Positions 15,001 to 26,054 of a DNA stretch of 64,000 nt are shown piece by piece. The DNA comes from Tipula vernalis. Taxonomy: Eukaryota > Arthropoda > Insecta > Diptera > Tipulidae. The notes beneath the pieces were generated by a model. The model was not told the DNA's origin and ran no database searches. It saw only the letters and a list, made by a program, of their open reading frames with translations. The stretch's first letter is position 1. Every line of letters begins with the position of its first letter. Where the stretch lies: the NCBI GenBank assembly GCA_958295665.1, contig OY282560.1, forward strand, positions 49,662,333 through 49,726,332, given 5' to 3'. The translations under genes and the position numbers were made by a program.

Positions 15001-16151
15001 CTCTATCAATAGGTTTCGGGACCTGTAATTGCTGTGACAATTTTCATTTTGATTGCTCGATTATTTCTAAACATTTCTTAGAAAATTCAATTTTTTGAAA
15101 ATTAACTGTGCTATAGCCCACAAGTTTTTTGGCTGCAAAAATCCAAAATGGTCCGATTACGATGGTTGATATCTCTATCAATAGGTTTCAGGACCTGTAA
15201 TTGCTGTGACCATTTTCATTTTGATTGCTCGATTATTTCTAAACATTTCTTAGAAAATTCAATTTTATTGAAAATTAACTGTGCTATAGCCCACAAGTTT
15301 TTGGGCGGCAAAAATCTAAAATGGTCCGATTACGATTGATACCTCTATCAATAGGTTTCGGGACCTGTAATTGCTGTGACAATTTTCATTTTGATTGCTC
15401 GATTATTTCTAAACATTTCTTAGAAAATTCAATTTTATTGAAAATTAACTGTGCTATAGCCCACAAGTTTTTGGGCGGCAAAAATCTAAAATGGTCCGAT
15501 TACGATGATTGATACCTCTATCAATAGGTTTCGGGACCTGTAATTGCTGTGACAATTTTCATTTTGATTGCTCGATTATTTCTAAACATTTCTTAGAAAA
15601 TTCAATTTTTTGAAAATTAACTGTGCTATAGCCCACAAGTTTTTTGGCTGCAAAAATCTAAAATGGTCCGATTACGATGGTTGATATCTCTATCAATAGG
15701 TTTCGGGACCTGTAATTGCTGTGACAATTTTCATTTTGATTGCTCGATTATTTCTAAACATTTCATAGAAAATTCAATTTTATTGAAAATTAACTGTGCT
15801 ATATATAGCCCACAAGTTTTTGGGCGGCAAAAATCTAAAATGGTCCGATTACGATGGTTGATACCTCTATCAATAGGTTTCGGGACCTGTAATTGCTGTG
15901 ACAATTTTCATTTTGATTGCTCGATTATTTCTAAACATTTCTTAGAAAATTCAATTTTATTGAAAATTAACTGTGCTATAGCCCACAAGTTTTTGGGCGG
16001 CAAAAATCTAAAATGGTCCGATTACGATGATTGATACCTCTATCAATAGGTTTCGGGACCTGTGATTGCTGTGACAATTTTCATTTTGATTGCTCGATTA
16101 TTTCTAAACATTTCTTAGAAAATTCAATTTTTTGAAAATTAACTGTGCTAT
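1..16151 (+). repeat. 173-bp satellite array, about 93 tandem copies
   Basis: Head-to-tail monomers repeat with a basic period of 173 bp, for example GATGATTGAT at 1971 and its equivalent at 2144. The array starts before the window and stops mid-monomer at about 16151. Variants include a 172-bp form (CAATTTTTTG instead of CAATTTTATTG) and a 177-bp form with an extra TATA in GCTATATATAGCCC. Others have GATGATTG or GATGGTTG, and GATACC or GATATC. Each monomer carries a dyad, ATTGATA-CCTC-TATCAAT, and a short stem GCCCA...TGGGC. Monomers of the same variant recur at kilobase distances, so the array has higher-order structure. The repeated 64-residue open frames exist only because the monomer lacks stops in that frame. 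As 173 is not a multiple of three, I do not treat them as genes. Confidence 0.98.
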
Positions 16152-16218
16152 GAAGGCTATCAGCTTATAGAATCAATAGAATTTTATAGCGCGCCTCTTT
16201 TAAATTATAGCCCCAGAA

Positions 16219-16555
16219 TGTATAAATCTGGCGGTTACTCCCACCCAGTAGTCACTATTGATTCATGCTCTCTGATATACCTATACAATCTCGTCTATTT
16301 CACTCAGTTTCACTTGACAGTCTTCCAAAAATATTGTTTGGATTTTTGGCGCATTTCTGGCGTTGCTATAAAGTCAGTCACCACCCAGTATCCACTGTGG
16401 GGTTCAACACCAGTGCTCAGCTACTCGTTTAACTGTTGCGTTTGTCAATATTACTTACCATTTAGTATCAATATATTGTACATTGTGGCTTTTGGTTCTT
16501 GGATAGTAATTCTCAACAAATAAAATACGTTTTACTCGCACGTGCGTATTATACA
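16219..16555 (+). mobile_element. Solo-LTR-like sequence beside the satellite
   Basis: The block begins TGTATAAATC and ends GTATTATACA, so it has TG...CA ends. It contains a TATAAAG box near 16370 followed by TCAGTC, an initiator-like motif, and an AATAAA signal near 16519. That order (promoter, then polyadenylation signal) is typical of an LTR. No primer-binding site, coding remnant or clear target-site duplication was seen, so it could also be unrelated AT-rich sequence. The flanks 16152-16218 and 16556-16754 hold nothing recognisable apart from the tectonic 3' flank. Confidence 0.35.
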
Positions 16556-16754
16556 TTTCTTACTAAATAGCTATCTTACATTGTGCAGCATCTTAATATT
16601 ACGTACTTTATAATATTAATTCATACATCACTTAAATGGACATACAATTCTATTTTTGAGCAATTTTTAGGTGCATTTTTTAAACATACAATTAAGAAAT
16701 TATTGTTAATATATTTACAATTTAAAACAATAAGAAAAAAGCATAAAATTACAA

Positions 16755-18055
16755 TTAAATGAAACAAATTAATAGGAACATCCAAAATGCGATCAAAATC
16801 AAATTAAACGACACACGCCGTTCGGTACAATTGAATTTCAACTGATAAAATATTACATCGTAATACAAGGGAATAACAAAATGTCGGTCATTCAGATTAA
16901 AATTCAAATTTAACCGTTTACCATACTCCAACTCCACGTAATTCACCACATATTCCTTGTAACTGCTGTCAGCGAGTTTATTGTAGTAAAACTTCCATTT
17001 CACGTTTAACTGAATATTCGAGCAAGTAAATTCATTATTTTCCACACTACTACTCGTAATTTCATTTAAATTGTAATTATTGATAAGCTTTACGGTAAGC
17101 CAGTATTTTAAATTGTTGCGCGGCTTACCATATTTCGATATGGCTAAATGTGCTGTGCCATTACTCGTACGATAATTAAAATTGTTTAGTAAATATTGAT
17201 AAATTAGTTGCTGGATGTATATGCACACAGCAGTGTTATTATTGCTACTACTATTCGTCATCGTGTAATTATTCAAAACTTTTATAAAACACTTTCCGAT
17301 ACGATTCGCCCCAAAATTAATCGATTCCGTTCGAAACGCGTCCATCGAGCATACACGATTTTTGATTACTTTTGGCAATTTAATGTAATCGTTGAACTCA
17401 TTATTACTACTACTACTACTACTACTACTATTACTAATACTAATGCTACTATTAAAATATTTAATCGCGGTATTATTCAATTCGGATATAATAACCGGAT
17501 ATCCCATCCGATATCCATAGTTTCCGCTTAATTTTTTGGTCGCATTCAATTGTTTCTCATCATCTCCCACGTCTTTCCCAATTAAATTAAATTTTATGTT
17601 GTAATTCAATAATACTAAATCACTATTTATGTCGTTACTCGCCGGATTGTTATTAAAATGGAAATTAATTTTTCCAGATATCAAATTGGTATAATTGTGT
17701 TGGAAATTTATCGTTAGCATTTCGATTGAAGAGAAATCGTCCGGGCTGAAGGGTGACGACGACGATGATGGTATTGTGCCATTAATCCATTCCGTACATT
17801 CAACAGCCGTATTGTTACAGATGTAAAATTTGAATTCCAGACAATCACAATCGGTCCCGGTACAATGTTCCATTGAATTAAAATTTTTATTTTTCGCACG
17901 ATAATTTGGAATTTTTAGGATTTTCTTCATTTGAAGTGAGTCAATTAGGGCTGGCATATTTTCAGCATTGTAATGACATTTGGTACCGAAATTTTTTAGA
18001 AACTTAACCGAATTTGATACCTGACAATGGTATCCGGTGAGCGAGTATGGAAGTT
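16755..18055 (-). CDS. tctn: Tectonic homologue, exon 3 (C-terminal two thirds)
   Basis: This last exon encodes about 433 residues and ends with a hydrophobic segment before the stop. That suggests membrane anchoring, as in tectonic proteins, which act at the ciliary transition zone in the MKS complex. Seen: many N-glycosylation sequons, conserved cysteines, the tectonic-like motif GYRMGYPVI in mid-exon and a low-complexity serine run encoded near 17400-17430. The start is set by the acceptor TATATTTCCAG ending at 18056. Its phase joins exactly to exon 2 (A + AA codon), giving continuous reading through LPYSLTGYHC. The open frame also contains a later methionine at 17957, but that is internal. 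With exons 1 and 2 the protein is 661 residues, close to the size I recall for the fly protein. The next exon lies 24 kb away across a nest of retrotransposons. Confidence 0.85.
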
Positions 18056-18132
18056 CTGGAAATATATAAAAGAAATTATTTTAGATTTATCCAAAATTAC
18101 TGTGGTGCTTATTCAGAATTTCAGCAACTAAT

Positions 18133-18609
18133 ATGGTGAGTAAGTAAAAGGAAGCAGTTAGCGTTACGACGTATCTAGAGCTAACTTCGTCGTTAATATC
18201 CGAAGAAGGTCAACAAAACAGAACACATTACATGGATAACTCAAAATCTTTTGCAAACAAATCTTATTTGAAGCAAGAAGAAGCAGCAGTTGGACCCTAG
18301 TGTTCACTTAAGAATGATGTTTGGAAAACCGGAACATATCTTACGAATACTAACAAATAAGAGAATAGAGCGGTAACTTTAATAAAATTTACGCCTTCGG
18401 TCGCTTCAAAAATGATAACAAGTGTAAGGCTGTATACAGTTCAGGGGCATGTAGAAGTTGAAAGCAAGGGGCATTTAGAGGATGAAATGCTGAACAAAAA
18501 ATATTCTTACGATTTTCGAAATTCGTTACCATTTCACCGTTACATCCCATCAACGATTAAACAGTAGTCTAATTGGGCTCAATTACCGTGTTATGCTGAT
18601 TCAGATCTG
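18133..18609 (+). pseudogene. Unidentified coding-like relic, left half
   Basis: From an ATG at 18133 one frame runs without indels to 18609, broken only by TAA at 18145, TAG at 18298, TAA at 18358 and TAG at 18565. The stretch between stops reads like protein (for example VRLYTVQGHVEVESKGH at about 18424). I recognise no family. Element A begins directly after it, next to the pentamer ATCTG (18605-18609), which recurs at the far end of A (41621-41625). Removing A and one copy of the pentamer keeps the frame open into the right half at 41626. It may be a decayed gene, a fragment read with a different genetic code, or chance. Confidence 0.35.
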
Positions 18610-19048
18610 ATCAGAGCAATAATTATCAACCCAGTTCGTGTAGCCTTCCGCATCGCAGAAATTTTAGCGACTAAGAACATTAGCGAATAGAGACAGAACA
18701 TGGCGGATGAAGGAACTAAATGAAAGGATGTTTCAAATATTTTATCGGCAAGTATATGGTCTGAAGACCAATATGTTCTTACTGCAAGCCGAAGATCAAT
18801 GGCCGTCTGTCATGTTTCAAATACATTAGATGTCACGACCAATGTTTTATGTACATTGGGTTACGGCGCATCGTGTTTGTTGGGAATGATATTTGTTCAT
18901 CCTCCTAAATTAAAATTCATTCTGTACTTCAGTCTTATAATAGGGTTCCACCATGCGGATGGAATGGCCATTGTTTTTAATATAAATAAATAAGAGATAC
19001 CTAATAAACGTGCGTACAAAATTTATTTATGAGATAAGATATAATAAC
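18610..19048 (+). repeat. 5' LTR of element A
   Basis: The end of this block (CCTAATAAACGTGCGTACAA through GATATAATA) recurs at 41573-41618. A stretch near its start (AGCAATAATTATCAACCC at 18615) recurs at 41529. It is followed at once by the primer-binding-site-like TGGCGACGAGAA. An AATAAA-type signal precedes the shared 3' part. The first few bases (ATCAG) have no counterpart in the 3' copy, so the start could be 18615 rather than 18610. Confidence 0.65.
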
Positions 19049-19085
19049 TGGCGACGAGAATAGAATAAATAAATAAAAAATAAAA

Positions 19086-19494
19086 ATGCAAAACAACTTT
19101 ACAATCGAAAATTTCGATAAAACGCGATCAAAATGGACGCGTTGGGTAGAAAGGTTGGAGGGAGCTTTCGCCATATTTGATATCGGAGAGGATAAAAAGA
19201 AGTTGCACCTACTTCTACATTACATGGGGCAAGAATCATACAGGAAAACCTACCGAAAAGAAATATGAAGATATCACAAAATTAATGAGTGATTATTTTA
19301 ATCCAACTCCATTGGAAATAGTGGAAAATTACCGGTTTTACTTACGAAAGCAGAAGGAAGGCGAAACTGTCGACGAATACATGGTAGCATTACGTAAATT
19401 ATCAATAAATTGTAATTTTGGGGATTACCTAAATACGCGTTACGTAATCAACTAGTTTTTTGATTGCGCAGTGGCAGAATTCAGAACCGACTAT
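19086..19494 (+). pseudogene. Element A gag, N-terminal part, broken
   Basis: Gag opens with ATG at 19086 and reads about 50 residues (KWTRWVERLEGAF). A frameshift, probably with a small deletion near 19215-19240, moves the frame to 19240-19455 (YEDITKLMSDYFNP, YFLRKQ-type capsid sequence including KEGETVDEYMVALRKLS). A further frame change precedes the C insertion at 19495. The coding sequence resumes on the far side at 28666 with EEEKLTLD, so gag was once continuous across the insertion point. Confidence 0.75.
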
Positions 19495-19684
19495 TGTGGT
19501 GTTTGGAACACACACAGTTGTGGTGTTTAGGAACGCACACAGTGGTGGTGTTTTGTGAACGCACCCATAAATAAAAAGGGATTAATTGACATACACACAA
19601 TGAGAGTACACGTGAAGTGAAATGGATTAAAATTGCAAGTAATACTGTATAATTTATAAATAAATAAATAAATATGATGATAAG

Positions 19685-19920
19685 TGTTGTATAACAGAAT
19701 ACAAACTGTTATACTATTGTATATGTATAACAATGCATGAAGTTCAGTGGACTGTTATACCATTGTAGAGGTAGAACAACTTAAAAAAGGTTCAGTGGAA
19801 GGCATGTAAAAAAACAGGGAATCTAAAATGTCAGTCTCACAAAGAAGGATGAGAAAAAATTAAAGATACAAAATCAGACATTAAAATCTTTTATTTAACA
19901 AGCCATCTGAATATAAAACA
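19685..19920 (+). repeat. 5' LTR of element B
   Basis: This 236-bp LTR begins TGTTGTATAACAG and ends ATATAAAACA. It is almost identical to the copy at 28396-28630, with only a few single-base differences and one 1-bp gap. The close match implies a fairly recent insertion. Confidence 0.93.
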
Positions 19921-20061
19921 TGGCGCAGCCGATTAAAAAATAGTAAAAGAAAAGAAAAAATAATTAATAAATACGAAAAGTGTTAAAATAAGAAGCAAAT
20001 AAACAAATAAATTTGCACATTTTTTGCCGGGTATTAAACATTAAAAATAAATAAATAAAAA

Positions 20062-21789
20062 ATGGATGGGGCAATGAATATCCCACCAGCGTTAAAATGG
20101 GGCACATCATCGAACATTTCCGAGGCATGGAAAATATTCAAGCAAAGGATGGAAATATATATGAAGGCGACGGGAAATGATAAAAAAGAAGACGGCGTTA
20201 AAGTGGCAATCTTACTTATTATCGGAGGTGAGGAATTGATAAAAATTTATAATAACCTCAAATTCGCGCCGAAAGAGGATGATGCACAAAAAGAGAAAAA
20301 TGATTTCAAAAAAGTGGTAGAATTGATTGAGAAATACTGCAACCCCAGAAAAAATGTCGTATACGAGAGATATTTATTTAATAAAAGGATTCAACAACAG
20401 GGAGAATCTTTCGATAATTTTTTGAATGAGATACAACGACAGGCAAAAACTTGTGAATATGTGGATGTGGATTCGCAACTAAGGGACAAAATTGTTCTAG
20501 GCATCAACGATTTATCTCTACAAGCCAGTTTATTGGATATTGACAATTTAAGCATGGAGATGGCGATACAAAAATGTCGCACAAATGAAATAAACAAGCT
20601 ACAAACGGCAGAGGTACAAAAAGAGAGGAAACAAAACGTGGATGCAATCAAACATAAAGGGGGATATAACAGCAATCAACATTATAATAAAGGTAATAAT
20701 AATTATAGAAATATAAATGATTCAAGAAATGTAAAGGAGAATGAATTTTTTTGCAAAAAATGTACAAAAAGGCATGGGGTGAGAGAGTGTACCGCTTTTG
20801 GGTTTAAGTGTCAAAAATGTAAAAAGATAGGCCATTTCACGCACGCATGTTTTAGCAAAAGGATTCATACTCTGAATACCATAGATAATAGTGAAGAACA
20901 AGTTTTCATAGAATCAATAAACACCATAAATTTTAAAAATAACGAGTGGGTTGAAACGATGATAATAGAAAATCATAAAATAAAATTTAAAATTGACACC
21001 GGGTCAGATTTGAATATTTTGCCGAGAAATATTTTTGAAAATATAAATTCAATAAATAAAATCAAAGAAACCAATATTACTCTAGAGACGTTTGGAGGCT
21101 TTCAAGTAAAACCGATAGGCGAAGTTTATTTAGAAATTCAATTTGAAAGTGCTAGTTTTATTCAAAAATTTATCATTGTTAATGACAAGGGGACCCGACC
21201 GATAATAGGTTTAAAAACCAGTGAGTTATTTAAATTAGTATACAAAAATAGAATTTTAGAAATTAAAACAAAGACAGACTTAGTAAAGGAAAATGCAAGT
21301 TTGTTTAACGGTATGGGTTGTTTACCAATGGAAGGAAAAATTATAATAAAGGAAGGGTCTATACCGGTCATAAAACCTCCACGGAGAATTCCACTAATGC
21401 TAAAAGACAAATTTAAAATAAAACTGGATGAATTAGAGCAAAGTGGTATTATATCAAAGGTCAATAAACCAGTAGAATGGGTCAATAATTTGGTCATAAT
21501 AGAGAAACCTGATGGGAATTTAAGAATCTGTCTAGATCCCAAGGAATTAAATGAAGTGATAATTCCGGAATATTATCCAATTCCATCTTTAGAAGATTTA
21601 TTGGCGAATTTGGAAGGAAAGTGTTTCTTTACGGTTTTAGATATGAAAGACGGGTTTTTCCAAATTAAATTGGATGCACAATCTAGTGAATTATGTAGTT
21701 TTAGCACTATATTTGGAGTGTACAAATTCAACAGGTTACCATTTGGGTTGAACATGGCACCTCAATTTTTTCAAAAAATCAACGAATAA
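20062..21789 (+). pseudogene. Element B gag-protease-RT, ended by a stop
   Basis: One frame of 575 residues starts at ATG 20062. Residues 1-220 are gag capsid-like. Paired CCHC-type zinc knuckles start near residue 230 (CKKC and CQKCKKIGHF motifs). The retroviral-type aspartic protease motif DTGSDLNILP lies near residue 312. Reverse transcriptase begins near residue 430, with FFTVLDMKDGFFQIKLD and LPFGLNMAPQFF. A TAA at 21787-21789 cuts the frame, and RT continues in the same frame beyond it to the active-site YIDD box at about 21822-21833. The stop looks like a point mutation in a once-continuous gag-pol. The protein would copy the element's RNA within virus-like particles. Confidence 0.9.
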
Positions 21790-22015
21790 AATTTTAGAGA
21801 CATCGAAGGTGTGTTCATTTATATAGACGATATACTGATTAGCGCTAGAACCGAAAAAGAACACGACAAAATATTATTTTTTTTTTATTTTTATTTTATT
21901 TATATATATCATGTATAGCCTACAGTGATAACAATCAGCTATACAAACATGTTAAAAAAAAAAAAAAAACACAAAAGGAATAAAATATAGATAGAAAACG
22001 CCGACTATTTAGTTT

Positions 22016-24850
22016 TTATAAAAATTTAAATAAAGCTTTCTTAAACGACTCTCTGGACATATTGAAATCGAAAACACCATACACTGAATTAAAATCTCGC
22101 GAAGCTCTCAAAAGTGGTTCCGAAAGGCCGTAATTTGTTGATACCCGGTTGACGAGTAACAGTCCATCACGTGGACGCATTTGACGTTCTGGAGCGTAAA
22201 GATTTAAGCGCGAAAGCAGCTCGGTACATTCGATTCGAGAACTGAAAATATCGCAAATGAACAATGCCGATGCTACAACACGTCGACAATCTAACCGGTG
22301 CAGTTTCAACAGGTTGCAGCGATCTTGGTAGGGTGGAAGAACATATTCAACAGACCGTGCAGATGGTAGACCTCGAAGTGCGTATAAAACAAACTGCTTC
22401 TGAACACTCTCTATTCTATTCGAATAACAGTGATAAGACGGTGACCACACCGGCGATGCATATTCCAAAATAGAACGGACAAAGGAACCATACAGTGATG
22501 TTAGAGTAATCGGGTCGATAAAGTCCTTACAGTTCCGCTTAATAAAGCCCAACATAATGTATGCCTTAGGTATAATGGTGTTAATATGTTTGGTAAAGGT
22601 GGCATCAGTTGAAAAAATTACACCCAGATCGGATATAAACTCCACTCTGTCGACTTCCTCATTGCACAAACGATACTGATGAAACAGAGGTGACTGGATG
22701 CGATAAAATGAAAGAGTCTTACACTTACTCACATTGAGACCCAGTCTATTGCTAATAGACCAACTACAAAATCTGTCCAAATCATACTGCAGCTTCACGC
22801 AATCGGACACGCTGTTGACCCGGGCGAAAATTTTCATGTCATCGGCAAACAGGAGGCAACTGGCAAACTCAAAGCAGTCAACAATATCGTTGATAAACAA
22901 TGTAAATAATAAAGGGCCAATATGACTTCCTTGCGGTACGCCGGATGTCGCGCGAAATAGCTGGGAACTAGAATCAAAAATCCTAACGGATTGCCAGCGG
23001 TCAGAAAGGTAAGAACACAACCAATCAATTGGGATGCACTGACAATTTAAGTTCTTTAATTTAGTGATCAGGAGCGAGTGGTCGATCTTATCGAAAGCTT
23101 TCGCAAAATCAGTATAAACAACGTCCAGTTGCTGCCTGGAGTTTAAACTGCTAAATAATTTGCCACAGAAAGAAACCAGATTAGTCACTGTGGATCTGCC
23201 TGGATAAAACCCGTGCTGAGCAGAAGAAATTAATGATTTAGTATGGAAAACCAAGACCCTGTGAACCATAGACTCAAATAGCTTGGGTATGACAGAAAGA
23301 ATGGCAATCCCCCGATAGTTACTTACTTCGTTTCTTCTACCCGCCTTGAAAATGGGATGAAGGCAGGAAATTTTTCAAGGCTCTGGAAAAAACCCACTAC
23401 GTAAACTTTCATTAAACATGAAGGTAATTGGGCGGGACAAACTCTCGGCACAATGCTTAATAAGGATCGGCGGAATACCATCGTGACCAGCGCCCTTTTT
23501 AACATCCAGATTAAGCAAGCAATCACGAACTTCCTGCTCAGTAAATTTAAAATAATTAAAGTCCACGGAACTGTGACCTCTTGTGGACATGGTAGGAGGC
23601 ATCGTGGCTGGCTCGTATACTGAGGCAAAAAAGCTAGCAAATAAATTACAGATCTCCGAGGGTTGACTAGCGACGGCGTTCTGGTAAGACATAGGAGAAG
23701 GGAAACCAACCACTTTCCTCTTACTATTCATAAAACTCCAGAACTCCTTTGGACTTGATGTTAATTCCTCCTCAATTCGCACAACATATTGGTTATATAA
23801 AAACCAATTTAAACTTTTAAACTCTTTGCGAGCTTTATCAAAATTGGGATAAAATTGTACTCCGTACCGTCTGTATAATGAATGGAACTTATTGCGGCGT
23901 TTCTCCAGATTTAACAACCTATTGTTGTACCATGGCTCCCGAAAGCCGGGTTGTTTTTTAACCAACGGAACGTGTCTTTCAATACCACTCCTGAGAAGGA
24001 CGTTAAACATTAAAACAATGTCATTTAAATTACCGCCACGTTGCAAAAAGTCCCAATCAGAATTACTGAGGAACTCGTTTAAGGAAGCGTAGTCGGCAAT
24101 TCTGAAATTAAAATAGAACTTGTTAGAAATAGAATCAGTTGTACAATTCACATGAAAAATATTTATCATAATCGGTGTGTGGTAGATGCTCTGGGAGCCG
24201 GTGAAATCCAGACATGACGAAACCTCGGAATGCATGACGTCATTGGCAAATAACAGGTCCAAGTATTTCCCTAGACTGTTGCTAGTACGGTTTAGCTGCT
24301 TGGTTGAGATGCTAGCAAAATAGTCGATAATGTGTAATGCCCTTTCGTCAGTGGAAAGCGATGTAAAGACACCATCAACATCAATCCAAGCAATATCGGG
24401 CAGATTAAAGTCACCCACAATGACAAGTTGATCATTAGGATGCACTGATGGCATCACAACTGAGTCGATGAAATTGATTAACATTACAAAATAGTCCAAG
24501 TTCGATCCGTAGAGAGCATACACTGCGATGACAACGATAGAGGAATTGGCCACTTTGACTCGAACAGCAATAACATCGAGACTAGGATGACAGGCCACCA
24601 ACTCATTAGGAATAGAAACTTTAACCGCAATCAATACCCCGCCCCCTCTAAGCCTGGTGTCAAAATCATATCTATCCTTCCTGTGAACGACATAGTCCGG
24701 TGGAAAATATTCTCCAGAATACATATTGATAGTAAGCCAGGTCTCACAGATTATTATGATATCATAATCGTTGTCCAAAACGCCTAGGCGAAAAGACTTA
24801 GCTTTACCTCGGATGCTAGAGGCGTTGTGGTAATAAATTGAGGTAAAGCT
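22016..24850 (-). pseudogene. LINE ORF2: endonuclease and reverse transcriptase, one nonsense codon
   Basis: The N-terminal half is an APE-type endonuclease, with ICETWL, VVIAVYALYGSNLDYF and VIVGDFNLPDI motifs at about 24750-24400. The C-terminal half is a LINE reverse transcriptase, with FYPGRSTVTNLVSF, YTDFAKAFDKIDHSLL, SGVPQGSHIGPLLF and the active-site box FADD. A TGA at 23375-23377 (minus strand) interrupts one otherwise open frame between the endonuclease and RT, which then continues in phase to the stop at 22016. Reading is open upstream to about 24860, where it overlaps the end of ORF1; no clear ATG was found there. The protein would nick target DNA and prime reverse transcription from the nick. 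Confidence 0.9.
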
Positions 24851-24864
24851 AGAGCGATCAGAAC

Positions 24865-25812
24865 TTACTTGCCGGAATCCGGTACAGTTTGTTGCGTAAT
24901 AACCACTGGAGGCTTCAGGGTCGATATTTTCTGGTTCAGAAAGACACCTTGTCTCGTTTCTGGCATACGGTGTGATTGACGCTGCCGAAAATTTGTATTA
25001 ATAAAAGGTCTGATACACACATCATTTGGCCAATTCACCGTGGACATAACTTTTGCTGTTAAATCTGCATCAACTCCCACTTTAAAACAGACATACTCCA
25101 TGTCAGTAAGTTTACGCCCGTTAGGTATCAACTTGGTAGCCACAGCATTAGAAATACCAAAGTTGACATTCACAAATTCGGCAATCGCAGCATCCTCAAC
25201 AGTGGTATCGAACTGCGACAAATGAAACCAAAACTTCGGTTTAATCATCCGGATACTGTTAGGCAGAGAACATGGTTTGGTTCCACTTATTGACGCGTAC
25301 GACGCACGACGCGCGGTTTCTGCTGCTGATGAAATAACCGGGATAGTTGTAGTCGATGTCTCGGAACAAGGGGTGCCAGCGTGAGCGGTTAGGATCGACG
25401 CCTGAGCGAAACAATCGCGGATTTGTTCAGCGATCTGGTCCCCAATTTTACTGCAAACAGATGAAAGGCTCGAAGCACACGAATTTGCCAAAGACTCGGC
25501 GGCCTGGCTAATTATAGTATTAACGGTTGGAAGAGTGGTGTCAGCAATTAATGATATCTTCGAGTCGATTTTATCCAGCGATGATTTGATCTCGTCCAAC
25601 GCCATACAATTTTCATCTTTTAATAAACGCTGACACTCCATGCACATGAAAACAGCATAAGGACAGTCATTAACGGCTTTGATCCAACCGTCATTCGAAG
25701 GGAACTTCCAATCCAGACAGTCAACGTGGAAGAACTTGCTGCAAGGCCCAAAACAGTGTAGAAGCTCTTTGCACCTTTTGGTGTTGTTGCACTTGACACA
25801 AGTCTTTGTCAT
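24865..25812 (-). CDS. LINE ORF1 with PHD-like zinc finger
   Basis: This is an intact frame of 315 residues starting at ATG 25812. Residues 4-60 carry a Cys/His pattern like a PHD finger (CVKCNNTKRCKELLHCFG, FFHVDCLDW, FMCMECQRLL). Residues 70-130 look helical and may form a coiled coil. The C-terminal part (about 185-290) has a fold suggestive of an RNA-binding domain (FWFHLSQFDTTVEDAAIAEF). ORF1 proteins of this kind bind element RNA. PHD-bearing ORF1 is known in some CR1/Jockey-group elements. Domain names come from pattern reading only. Confidence 0.85.
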   Translation of the reverse strand: MTKTCVKCNNTKRCKELLHCFGPCSKFFHVDCLDWKFPSNDGWIKAVNDCPYAVFMCMECQRLLKDENCMALDEIKSSLDKIDSKISLIADTTLPTVNTIISQAAESLANSCASSLSSVCSKIGDQIAEQIRDCFAQASILTAHAGTPCSETSTTTIPVISSAAETARRASYASISGTKPCSLPNSIRMIKPKFWFHLSQFDTTVEDAAIAEFVNVNFGISNAVATKLIPNGRKLTDMEYVCFKVGVDADLTAKVMSTVNWPNDVCIRPFINTNFRQRQSHRMPETRQGVFLNQKISTLKPPVVITQQTVPDSGK

Positions 25813-26054
25813 AATTATTGTCTATTGTCGTTTCAATGAATTCTTTCAAAATTTATAATTTCTTCTTGAAAATTTGTATACTTTCCACTAAACGTTAAAA
25901 ATGGACACTCACGAATTTTTTTCGTTATTCGTTTTTATTTTGCTTACAAAATTGTAAACCATATAAATATAAATCACAAGCGTATATACAAAACACTATA
26001 TACTGCAGTTTTTTAATGCTGTAATTTTATAATTTCAATTAAATTCAACTATTA

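Larger units (their letters stand above)
21877..26049 (-). mobile_element. Non-LTR retrotransposon (LINE, Jockey/CR1-like) inside element B
   Basis: A minus-strand LINE is bounded by TATTA on both sides (21872-21876 and 26050-26054). Its A-rich 3' tail is visible as the T-rich run at 21877-21900. It has ORF1 (24865-25812), an endonuclease-RT ORF2 (22016-about 24850) and a 5' region to 26049. Element B pol reads on at both sides, so it landed just after the B YIDD box. Apart from one nonsense codon it appears almost full length (4173 bp). Confidence 0.92.

Noticed and set aside
230..16034. Dozens of 64- to 142-residue open frames with the same MVRLRWLI sequence in the satellite
   Set aside because: They restate the repeat monomer; the period is not a multiple of three and no promoter or conservation argument supports translation.
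1..16151. CRISPR-like array
   Set aside because: The repeats are 173-bp head-to-tail monomers without unique spacers, in a eukaryotic genome.
17208..17531. Plus-strand frame opposite tectonic exon 3 with a threonine run
   Set aside because: Shadow of the serine-rich coding sequence on the other strand.
18799..18993. 64-residue frame in the element A 5' LTR
   Set aside because: It lies wholly inside the LTR and shows no domain.
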